NCBI GenBank assembly: GCA_023213395.1 | Contig: CM041465.1 | Location: forward strand, 111,731,741 to 111,795,740 | DNA from: Cycas panzhihuaensis | Taxonomy: Eukaryota > Cycadophyta | Direction: 5' to 3' | Length of the DNA stretch: 64,000 nucleotides | Program-made: the position numbers and the translations under genes | The notes under the pieces: model-generated | Seen by the model: the letters and a program-made list of their open reading frames with translations, nothing else | What the model was told of the DNA's origin: nothing | Databases searched by the model: none | Part shown: positions 47,331 to 56,861 of the stretch, one piece after another | Numbering within the stretch: the first letter of the stretch is position 1 | Layout of the letters: each line of letters starts with the position of its first letter

Positions 47331-48460
47331 ACTCCTTTGGTGCCCCCATCGACAATTCTCTCCCTGATGAGTCTATCTTGATGATTTAGGGTGCTTCTCC
47401 TCATCCACTCATTGATAATAAGTGGTATGGTGATATAGTGCAGTATCTCACACAGCAGCAATACCACCCTGATGCCAGTAGTAAAGTTAGATCTCGCATC
47501 CGGACTTCTACCAGGTAATACTTCCTCATGGGTGAAGTATTGTACAAGAGGTCCTTCGATGGGATCCTCCTCCGCTGTGTCACTGTCGATGAAGCTGACC
47601 AAATACTCCGCGAATGACACCATGGTATTTGTGGGGGACACTTTAGGGGCCATCCTATGGCTTAGAGGATCCTTCTCATGGGTTATTTCTAGCTGGCCCT
47701 TTTCAAGGATGCTCACGTCTTTGCTTTGAAATGTCGGTGATGTCAGGAACATGCCAACATCTCCCATATGCCTTCCGAGGCCCTTCACCCCAATGTTTCT
47801 CCATGGCCTTTTGCTTAGTGGGGACTAGACCTCATTGGGGCTATCTCTCCACCTTCGTTGTCACATCACAAGTTTATCTTGACTGCCACAGAGTATTTCA
47901 CTAAATGGGAAGAGGCCATCCCCTTGATCACTACTCCTGGTAAAACGATAGCCACATTCATTTACTAGCACATCATTTGTCGTTTCGGGATTCTGGACAT
48001 CCTAATCACTGACAATGGAACCCCCTTTTGTAATAAAGAGATGGATGAGATTTGTGAGAAGTTTAAGATTTCTCACAAAATTTCTTCTCCTTACTACCCC
48101 GAGGCAAATGGCCAGGTGGAGTCTTTCAATAAGACTCTTGTCAATATCCTAAAGAAAACCGTTGCTCAGTCCCAAAGGGATTGGAACCTTCAGTTGCCCT
48201 CCACTTTGTGGGCTTACAGTACCTCTATCCATTCCACCATGGGAATGACCCCGTTCTCCCTGGTCTATGGTACTGAGGTAGTACTCTCGCTGGAGGTGGA
48301 CACTCCCTCTTTACGAGTCTCCCTCAAACCCCGATGGGTTGGCCCTCTCATCATTATCAAGATCCTTGGTAATGGTGCTTATAGGATAACCACCCTGGAA
48401 GGGCTTGAATTTGAGAAAGCTGTTAATGGAAAATTCCTTAAAAAATTTTATGCATGATCG
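47331..48460 (+). pseudogene. integrase of element C with an in-frame C-terminal deletion
   Basis: The zinc finger is seen at about 47600-47760 (HHGICGGHFRGH, then a C-x2-C with TGA inside). The core has WGLDLIGAISPP near 47825-47860, ILITDNGTPF near 48000-48030 and SPYYPEANGQVESFNKT near 48086-48135, so all three acidic residues are present. The last 139 codons are open at 48041-48457. Compared with A and B, about 213 bases are missing at about 48324, in frame. The C-terminal domain resumes at KPRWVGPLIII and ends KKFYA. Confidence 0.85.
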
Positions 48461-49105
48461 TTTGGCGATCCCTCCGTCAAGCTCTGAAATGAGCCTAAAC
48501 TACCATCTTAGGTTGTTCCTATCCTTCCCAACCACGGGTAGAATGGCGATTTAAGATGGACTCTCACTTCTCCTTCTGGTTCCTCCCATGGAACCCATAT
48601 TCCCGTATCCTCGTGGGAACCTTTCGTCTTCCTACTTGGGCATCCCCCAACTAGGACAACGCTCTGGAGTACCATTACTCCTCTCTCCTGCTTGTTGTTT
48701 CCTTCGTATATTCCCCTATGCTCCTCCGTGGACGTGCATGTCGCTCTATTTCTAACCTCACACCTCTCTGTCACCTCTACTTGTGGTGGATGTGTATGCT
48801 CCTGTTATACATATAGCCATATATGGAAGGAAATACATGTATCTTACAACAAAACACTTATAACAAAACATTTATAACATATAAAACAAAGCATACATAC
48901 TATCTACCACATGATATACATAGCATCTCATGACAAAATGGGGTTCCAATTACCTCACGTATATATATACATCAAAAATCATATGTTACATCATACATAT
49001 GGGAAGCCAGTGTCCTTGCAAGGGGGGTACAATCATATGAGCCTATATATGACCCCCTGGAGGCCCGTGCTTTCCCCTATCAAAATCATATATATATCTC
49101 CTATA
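48461..49105 (+). other. post-integrase spacer of element C
   Basis: It is homologous to the spacers in A and B. A block at 48510-48560 resembles GGAATGGCGATTTAAGATGG-type sequence of the others. Short TATATA runs at 48955-48970 and 49090-49098 are seeds for the A microsatellite. No convincing coding pattern. Confidence 0.5.
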
Positions 49106-51035
49106 CTACTGCTGCCCTGCTCCTAGGGCACCATCTCCTAGCCTATGCGATCCCTCTCCTGGGGACCACATCCCTCTGAGGCTCCTCTTGGGCCTTTGCG
49201 AGCTCCCTGCCTCGCTCCCCTCATCACGTGGCCGTCTCAAGGTCGTCGCCGCTGTATGAGTATATGTCCTGCTCTTGCCTGACCTCGATGCCATCTAGAC
49301 CACTAGCTGATCGTATCTGGCCTAGATACGATTCCTCTCTCCCCGGAGTCCCTCCTCCATACTCTGGAATCTCTCCTCTATCACTCAGAGGCACTCCTCA
49401 GGCACCACTATCCTGACCATGCTCCTTGTATCTCCGCCTGCTCCTCCCTATGCCTCTAGAGCCTGGACCCATCCGTGTAGCTCGTCTCGCTTGTTCCTCA
49501 CCTCGTCAAGCTCCCGTTGCATCTGTCCCCTGAAAGCTACGTGCTCTTGGGACTCTATAGCCTAGATATCTCTTGCCCTCGCCAACGGGGCGAATGCCTC
49601 CATGTGGGCACCTACCGATCTAGGCACATCCTCTACCTGGATGGGTGGCTGCCCCTCTGCATATACCTGAGGGAACATCTCCCTCACCATGGCCTCTACC
49701 AGTCTCCTAACCTCTGCTATACTTACCAATACAACATGTCATGTGTCAGTATATATCACACCATATAGCATGATCAAATCAAATCAAACATCTATCTGGC
49801 TGTCAAACAACTAAGGAAATAGTTAGGCCTCACATGCCATGGCTGTCGGCTCCTCTGCTCATGCGACATCCTCTCCTCCTGGCTCTCCACCAGCTACGAG
49901 TAACTCATCCTCGGGTACCTCCTTTGCCTGGGCCTCCCTCCTCGCATGGACTGGCTCAACTCTTGTCTCCTTGGATCTCCTCATGATCTGTAGCCTGCGG
50001 GCCCTAGTCACTGGCCCCCTGCTCTCCTCAGTGCCTCGATGGGCTGCCTCCTCTCTGGCCCCGGATGGCCCCGGCCGCTCCTCCTTTGTCTCAAGGACCT
50101 GCCTCCCCCACAGGTCGTGATGGGCCAGCCCCATCTCCTCTGTCATCATCATCATCATCTAGGAGTGCTCCTGCTCTGCCTACCTCGTCATCACTGTCCC
50201 ACCTCACCATCCTATATGGATATGCTACATAGTCTGTCAGGGTGAGGAGGTCTAGCGATGTTACCTCCATTGATCACCAGACGTGGGCCTGGTCCTCCGT
50301 CCCCCTCAGTTGAGTCTACCATCTGTGGACCATTAGGACCCACTCTGCTATGGGGTATGGTCCCCCCGCTGGTGCCACTTCCATAAAATGATCGAAGAAC
50401 CAGCATTGCAGCAACGTGTTGTATGATAGATCTCTCTTTCCTGCTACCCTAATGGCGTCAAGCTACGTGACAAGGTTCACCACTATCATGGTAGCCCAGT
50501 CCATCCTCTCTCCGGCTTCGCAGCGACGCACTGCATCCATCCAGCTACTTGGTATCTCTTTATAGTTATGTTTCTGGGAAACCTAGAATAAAATGCACAG
50601 TATAATCAGCTTACTCACCCGAGGAATCCTCAACATCACCATAGTTTGGAGAGGAACTCCTCTCCGCTCCCACCTGTCAGCCCCTGTGAAGAACAGGGCT
50701 GCCTCCCTATGTGCTACCTTAGTGCTAGGTAGCGCTCTCAATGTCACCAGCCTCCCAGTCGCCGGTACTCCCAGTATCCGCCAGATATCCCCTAGCGTGA
50801 CTATCACATCTCCAACCTGAGGTAAGTGGAATACGTACCTCCTCCTATCCCAATGGGATACAATGTCAACCAATAATCTTTGATCGGATGCGAATTGGGG
50901 TGTCTTCAGGGCCTTGTACAGGCTACACCTCTGCAAGATCTCCTTGTCCCCCTGAGACATCATCTCGATAAAGCTCAACATCGCCATACTTACATTCTCG
51001 CGGTTATCCACTGTGATGACAACCTGTCCATATCA
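49106..51035 (-). pseudogene. antisense plant-mobile-domain-like gene of element C
   Basis: On the - strand the N-terminal half is open at 50583-51011, with VDNRENVSMAMLSFIEMM, then VGDVIVTLGDIWRILGVP, then RVSKLIILCILF and a TAG (A has CAG). It continues in frame with KEIPSSWMDAVRRC and LQCWFFDHFMEV. The pattern G-x-V-x-V-T-L-x-D-x-W...L-G-V-P resembles the plant mobile domain (aminotransferase-like). After a low-complexity part (49859-50158) and an intron-like gap (49717-49833) follows a coiled-coil-like region (49300-49700) and a basic tail. The host role of PMD proteins is in silencing. The role here is not known. Confidence 0.68.
49717..49833 (-). other. candidate intron in the antisense gene of element C
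   Basis: On the - strand a 117-base AT-rich stretch starts GTGAGGCC and ends TATAG before CAGAGG. A has the matching 132-base stretch at 12955-13086 (GTGAGATA...GAGTAG before CAGAG), and B has one at about 21530-21650. It is much more AT-rich than both flanks. Confidence 0.45.
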
Positions 51036-51648
51036 AAAGCCAATCAAAGTCAGTCCTATTAATCAGCAACGCTCCTGGCTCTCTCTCAACTCTCTCTGCT
51101 TGCGATTTGGGGCCTTATGGCCCCTCTTATCATTTTTTCTGACTTTCTGCCTTCGTACCATGCTAAACTTAGTGGTATCGCTAAGTTTAGCTCAGGCCCC
51201 GCGGTGATCGAGGGGCCCCACGGTAATGATCATGGCATCGCGATCTTTGTCGTGGTATGAACAGCACCCCCCCAAAAGGGGGGGATTTCTGCCCCAAAAC
51301 CAAAAACATTTTCTCTAGTGGGGCCTACCGGGACCAGGGCTCCCTAATGCCTAGGTCCTGCCTCTTTCTGGGTCTAATTCAGATGCTGAGAGGCCTCCAA
51401 TCACCTATAAGAGGCACAAAAATCACATAAAAAACTACAAAAAGCAACGAAATTAAAACTTTGAAACGGGTTGGATTTTGTGAGATCCACTTACTAGATC
51501 TGGTCTCACTGTCGTCATCTAGTCATGACGATCCCACTGGCTCTCTCTGTGCTTTGATCCAATGGTCAGATTATCCCCCGCGTGCCTCCAAAGTTGGGTG
51601 GCGCTCTGCTGCATAAGGGAATGGCTCTGGTTTCTCATGAGAGTGAGT
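51036..51648. other. divergent spacer between antisense gene and aRNH unit of element C
   Basis: It holds a perfect 11-bp hairpin (51162-51191) and a G/C homopolymer inverted repeat (51270-51287, CCCCCCAAAAGGGGGG). Open frames at 51013-51207 and 51562-51759 are not conserved. Transcription would diverge from here. Confidence 0.55.
51162..51191. promoter_or_regulatory. perfect hairpin in the divergent spacer of C
   Basis: GCTAAACTTA (51162-51171) and TAAGTTTAGC (51182-51191) are exact reverse complements. An inner G-C pair extends the stem to 11, and the loop is eight bases. Confidence 0.75.
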
Positions 51649-51690
51649 GAAAATGAATTCATTTTCCATACGGTTTTCCTTATAGAGGCG
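51649..51690 (+). promoter_or_regulatory. palindrome and TATA-like box upstream of aRNH in C
   Basis: GAAAATGAATTCATTTTC (51649-51666) is an 18-base perfect palindrome. It is followed 14 bases later by CCTTATAGAGGCGAGGG (box 51681-51688). The F copy has a near-identical palindrome and CCTTATATAGGCGGGG, and B has TTATATATGCGAGGG. This is a likely promoter for the + strand aRNH unit. Confidence 0.6.
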
Positions 51691-52204
51691 AGGGCGCCGA
51701 TGGCTACTTCTTCTATTTTTGGCCTCGCGATAGTTGTTGGGACCATCCTATTTCCCTGATTACCTTTGCCTTTTGGTCCTGTTACCCGTTGTGCTCTTTT
51801 GATAGATTTTTTGCACTCTCTTGTAGGTGCATTTATGGCACCCCATTATTGCACTTTTTCTAGGGCCCTACTGTCTTGTTTCACGTGCCACTCCCATGCA
51901 TGCCCGAGTTTATACTCGTTTGGCTCGTTTCGCCATCCTTGACTCATTTCCACAGCCCTTTTTCACTCTTGGGGTCTCCAAAGGGAATGCTCCCTTGCTA
52001 GAGAGCATGTTTTACTTCCCAAAGCAACCTTTGGTGTCCCAGGGTGCTTTTTCTCTGCCCACTCTCAGGTAGTAGTCAGACCGCTTGCTCTCATCCCTGG
52101 GTAGCCTCATTGCTAGGTCCTCCTACCCTTTGCGGCCACCTTTTGCTTGCCTTTCGAGTATTGCTTTCATTCCATCATTGTTCATTTACTACCAGGACTT
52201 TGTC
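51691..52204 (+). other. conserved region upstream of the aRNH domain of C (possible N-terminal extension)
   Basis: The stretch 51827-52072 is open and encodes ARVYTRLARF, SFPQPFFTLG and NAPLLESMF. F encodes matching segments ARVYTRLARF, SFPQSFLALG and NAPLLGGMF at 63493-63732 on the - strand. Other frames are also partly open, so the true frame is uncertain. No known domain was recognised. Confidence 0.45.
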
Positions 52205-52640
52205 ACCCATGTTCGTCTATACTTTTATCGACGATCAAGTCGCAGAACCCCGGACCTTCTCGTCACGCATGGATTCTTCGCAACCCCTCTGGACAAGATC
52301 TCCTACGCTCTGGGGTCTTCCTCCTAGAGGCCACTAACAACGAAGCTAAATACACAGCTATTATCGAAGCCCTTACTAATGCTCTCCATTTCCATCATGG
52401 ACCCATCATTTTACTTTGTGACTCTCAAGTTGTGGTGTCCCATCTCACCTAAGTTTACCAGGTGCAATGCCCTCACTTAAGAACTCTTGCTTCTGCTGCC
52501 AGATCCCTCCTGGCCTGCTTCTCGTCTGTTGACATTCAGCATATCCTTCAGGCCCTCAATGCTGAGGCAGATAGTCTCATTCGCCTCATCCTTGAGCATC
52601 ACCTTCCTCTTCTTGTTGACCATCCCTGAGGCTTGTCTGG
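52205..52640 (+). pseudogene. second RNase H (aRNH) of element C
   Basis: Open at 52147-52452. It encodes NPGPSRHAWILRNPSGQD, ATNNEAKYTAIIEALTNAL and PIILLCDSQVVVSHLT. After TAG (A/F-type Gln codon) it continues with VYQVQCPHLRTLA and IQHILQALNAEADSLIRLIL to 52627. The first motif (GGS) is decayed, so its catalytic position cannot be judged. The middle Glu, the CDS Asp and the final Asp are present. Confidence 0.78.
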
Positions 52641-53043
52641 TCGCCCTGTCACCCAAGCCCAGGTGATCATGCACCTCACTTTGCGATCCATTCGTACCTC
52701 CAAAACCTAGCCATTAATGAGGTTAAACTATGGCGACTACCAACTTTGTTTACTCTTCTACTTGATTATGTGCATCTCTCTGCATCTTTTGTGGTGGGGG
52801 CAGCCCCCTCGCCTTTCTTATTCTTCTAGTCAGTTTCTAGGTGGCGCATAGACAGCCCTTATGTGGTCTCCACCTCTACCTTTGTATCTGCGCGTTCCGC
52901 CATGACACTCGCTAGGACCCTTGCCTACTGTTATGATCTTGATTTACATATCTATATACACATGTGCTACTAACAGTTGTGTTGCCAGCATTCACCATTA
53001 CACCATGCTTCTGAGCGGCAAGGCTCTGCTGCCAAGGGGACAG
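52641..53043 (+). promoter_or_regulatory. 3' untranslated region and polypurine tract of element C
   Basis: The block TAATGAGGTTAAACTATGGCGAC near 52713-52735 is shared with A and B. It ends in AAGGGGACAG (53034-53043), directly before the LTR. A short frame at 52921-53130 runs into the LTR and is not supported. Confidence 0.72.
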
Positions 53044-55769
53044 TGTTTCCCGGCTTTCAGGAATGGATACGGAGTGGTCAACTCAGGTAAGTGCAGGTAT
53101 ACTTCTTACCTTATCATTGTTTTCTTTTGAGATGAGTGTGTGCTTGCATGTTATGATCTCGTAGATGATCTTGTCATCATCTACACTTATTCAGCTTATG
53201 ACGACTATAGCAGGGGCATATTTCTAGCAAGTGTGGCACCCTGGTGGCCATTCCACTTCCTGCATTCTATCCTACTCACTTCGAGATCCATTTGGCTTGT
53301 GTCACCCCTGCCCGTGTGATGACCCGTCATTATTTGGTTGACTTGTCACATCTTTTAAGTCCTATTTTTGCTCTTCTTGACTTGTTTATTAGCCTGTTTG
53401 CCCTTGGGTAGGTGTCTCAGCCCCCCATTAGCCTCTTTTGTCAGTGGCCCATAGCCCAGGCTGGCTGTTTAGGCCAGATTTAGCCCCTGGTCACATCCCA
53501 TAGTGAAATTTGTGGTACCACCGTAAATTCTGCAATACTGCAAAATTTGCAGCGAGACGACTGTTCAAGTTTGTTTTTAAAAAATCTACCGTGGTAATTT
53601 CGTATTTATTACGAAATTGCCACATGTTTCATGACTGACTCACCGCACCCTAATTGCTCGTTTAGGGTTTAGGCTGGGTATTTAAGTCCTCTCTAAGTCA
53701 TTTTTAGGATCCTTTTGCTCATTTTTTGAAGGTTTCTTAAGGAAAAATGCCCTATGCTCTGTTATTCCCTACTGCTCCACTGCTACTACAGGACCTGCAC
53801 CTCTCCTCCAGCACCCAACTCTCATTTGGTACAGCTGGGACATCTTCCTAGCCCTTCACACACCTTGGAGAGAGCCCCTTTGGAGAGATCTCAACATTTT
53901 CTCGCTTAGGCAGTCATCAAGCATCCTTAAAGTGAAGGTGTTTCCTTCAACTCCATTATGAGGGGTTCCAAACCTGCTATTCCATAGCTCTTTGGCAGAT
54001 TTCTCAGCCTTCTTTTAGTAGCTCTTGACTGAGGCAAAAGCCTCCCTTCTCTTTCTTATGTATTCATTGGTTTAAGTTACTTTCTTGTCCAATTTATGCC
54101 CTATTTTGCTTGTCATTTCTAGCTCTCCTTATTTTGATCTTTGAAGGTTGCTCTTGCCTTGTTTTGAGCTATCCTATTTCTGCCATTAGACCCCCATTTC
54201 TTGCGTTTCTTACTCAAGATAGCGGCAAACAAGGGTTGCATAGGGTTTGGGTGAGAGTTGGGTGGATTCCGCACCACCTTCCACGCTCCTCAAGTGGCTC
54301 TTTGCCCTCAAAACCTTCCCTTTTGCCCCATGCTACTCTTGGCAATCAAATAAAGGTTTGTTAGGCCATTTTTAGTCACTGAAATCAGCACTGTCACTTG
54401 TTGCAGCACTGGTTTGAGGGCTTGCACCTTGATCCAGGCAACTCACATAAGCCTCGGCTACTTGTCCCTTGCCCAACTTCTTCCCCGGCAACCCAGTTTG
54501 CTTCCCATAGCACCCGAGCTTGCTGTAGATCCTCTTAGGCTCTTTTCAACTCTTGTTGCGTCTATTTCTAGCCTTCTTGCACAACCATACCCTCGCTGCC
54601 CCATGGCTTCTTGAGGGAGAGTAGGGTTATTCCTTGCGGGAGGTGGGCCACTCCAAGGCTTACCGGTTCACCTATCTTTTACTTTGGTTATTTTCCGCTA
54701 TAGTTTAGCATTGTAATGCTGAATACTAACGTGCATGTATTTAAGTTTATGCTTGCCTCATATGTACATATATTGTTAGGGTTCTCTATTGTATGCTAGC
54801 ACCCTTTCTCCGGAAAGGGGGATATTATCATTTACTTGCAGGTGTTTGGAATACGCAAAGGGTCCATTCCTCTTTCTTCCTTCATGGGTAAGTGCTTCCA
54901 TTTATGCTTTACTTTTGTATTTCATTTGTTGCTAGCATTTCGTTCCTTTCCTTTCCTTTCTTAGTACTTTAGTTCTATTTTTGAGGAAGGTAAGGGAGCC
55001 CCACATTCCAGTCTACCATAACCATTCACGTCTGCCGTGCCTTATGGAGAAACTTCGAGTGCCTCATGGGAACGTCATCGCTTCGTCACGCCTCTATTCT
55101 AGGTACATACTCTTGCTCTACTCCCACCTCCTTTTTTCTTTCACGTTTGGTGTAATAGTAATTAGCTCATCGGAAAGAGAAAGGGAAATCAACCTCTATC
55201 TTAGTTTATACTCTTCTTACTTTATCGCTTGCATATTATTTGCTATAGGAGAAGGTCTTAGGAAGCCTTCCCTTTCACCTTTTCCCCCTTTTTGCCTTGC
55301 AAACTTCCCTCTTGCTTCGTCCACTCGCCTTGCTTGGTTAAGTTTGCTTGCACACATCGTAACTTTTCCTTTTAGTTATTTCCTTTGTGCTCCCTCTCAG
55401 TTTTTCTGCCTAGCCAGGTAACTGAGCGGATCCCATTCATAGGCCATTCATTTGCCTACCTTTTCTCATTTCCTGCTACTCTAGGGAAACCCTTCAAGGG
55501 TTCTCTCCTTCCCCTTTTGGCCATCCAAGGGTGGGAGGATCCTTCTCTTAGGTCAACCCAGGCTAACCCTACATCCTTTCTCCTCTTGTTTGAAGTGCGG
55601 AACCACTTCCAGATAGCTAGATTCCATTTGTAGGTCCTGAACTCGAGCTCCGGTGCACGGGGCACCCTGCGTGGTATTTGCCCTACTTGTAGGTCTTTTC
55701 TCAATTGTTCCATCGACCGCTTTTACCATTCCTACTCAGTTAGGTACCTATCCCATAGACGCGCATCCA
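53044..55769 (+). repeat. 3' LTR of element C
   Basis: It is the partner of 39090-41822. It starts TGTTTCCCGGCTTTC and ends GCGCATCCA. It is followed by GTTGG, the right target duplication, and then by gag sequence of copia E2. Confidence 0.94.
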
Positions 55770-56861
55770 GTTGGTCAATGGCATTTGATGCTGAAGATTC
55801 CATAATTCTTTGAATGTGTGCTTATACAAAACCTGCACCACTAAAGGATTCTTCACAAGTTTCTTTAACATTGTGAGCTCCATGTTTTGGTTGGAACTTG
55901 GCCAACTTATAAGTGGCAGTTCTACAATCTTTTGCTAAGTGTCCTTTATGGTTACATCGATCACACATAATAGTTTAATTACCAATCCCTGAAGAAGTAC
56001 TGGTTTGGCCTGAATGCCTTGCTCTTTATTGAGGTGGCCCTTGGCATTGAAACTATTGAGGTTGTGATTGAGGGTTTGATTGACCTTGTGGATGATTTCC
56101 CATATTTCTTCCTCTTCTTCTGCTTGTTTATTCCCTTTGCCACGAGAGGAACCTTGATTTTTTGTGTAGCAAACTTCTTCTTCTACCTCAAAGGCTGCAT
56201 CTGGAAGAGAGTCAGAGGTTACAAAGTTTGTATCAAAGGTCTTGTCAAATTCTATGAACTTCTTAGCAAGTGCTTCGAAGTTGAGTGTCTTTAATGTTCT
56301 ACTAGATTGAAGACTTCTAAGCAAGTTTTTATAATTAGAGACATGTAAATATGACTGGATCAAAAATACCTAAGTGATGCATTCGGTCTCAAAGTCTTTG
56401 TCAATTACTTATTTGATTGGTTGAAGGAGATTTATTATCTCATGAGCTCATCCCTTCTACATTTTTAATTTGTTCATTTTCAAAACAAGATGAACAAATT
56501 CTAAATCTGACTTTGTATCAAAGTTCTTTCTAAGAACTTCTAGGACCTTCCAAGCTGTATCATGTTCCTCTTCGTTTATCAAGTTATGTAAGGAGTGATC
56601 AATGACCAACAAAATTCCTGCACGAATCTTTTCATCATCTATCTCCTATTGTAGTTTAGCTGCAACATCTGTAGGAGTTGTTGGGGCTGATCTACTAGAA
56701 GCAACTTTTGTAGTCATTACTGGTATGCTGTGTGTGGGCTACAGATGGGCTCTCCAAAGGCCTTTATACTTTGCAGCATTTTTAATTCCAGTGTATCATA
56801 TATCCTAATTTTCTTTGCCTTTCAATATGCAGTTAACATTTTGCTTGAATTGAGATGACAT
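55770..56861 (-). pseudogene. gag of copia E2, right side of the C insertion
   Basis: The ATG at 56859-56861 starts MSSQFKQNVN. The body is open in part at 55935-56363 with RSLQSSRTLKTLNFEALAKK and a Lys/Glu-rich tail. A zinc knuckle CDRCNHKGHLAKDC lies near 55925-55970 in another frame, so a frame break exists. The pattern C-x2-C-x4-H-x4-C is the standard copia gag knuckle. C cut the element just after it, before the protease. Confidence 0.8.

Larger units (their letters stand above)
39090..55769 (+). mobile_element. complete Tat-type Ty3/gypsy element C with antisense PMD-like gene and aRNH
   Basis: The 16680-base element has LTRs of 2733 bases (39090-41822) and 2726 bases (53044-55769). 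Both start TGTTTCC and end ATCCA, with a GTTGG duplication on each side. Order: LTR, PBS, gag, protease, RT, gRNH, integrase, antisense PMD-like gene, aRNH, purine tract, LTR. It interrupts copia E2. It has few frameshifts, and most lesions are single TAG, TAA or TGA codons. It is the only Tat copy complete in the window. Confidence 0.95.

Noticed and set aside
49839-50245. Sense-strand open frames rich in Pro/Ser/Leu opposite the antisense gene
   Set aside because: They lie over the low-complexity part of the antisense gene, and the antisense frame is the one matching A and B.
50583-50620. A 36-base GT...AG segment in the PMD-like gene, present in A, B and C
   Set aside because: It is too short for a plant intron, and in A it reads through as KLIILSILFQIS without a stop, so it is coding sequence with a CAG-to-TAG lesion in B and C.
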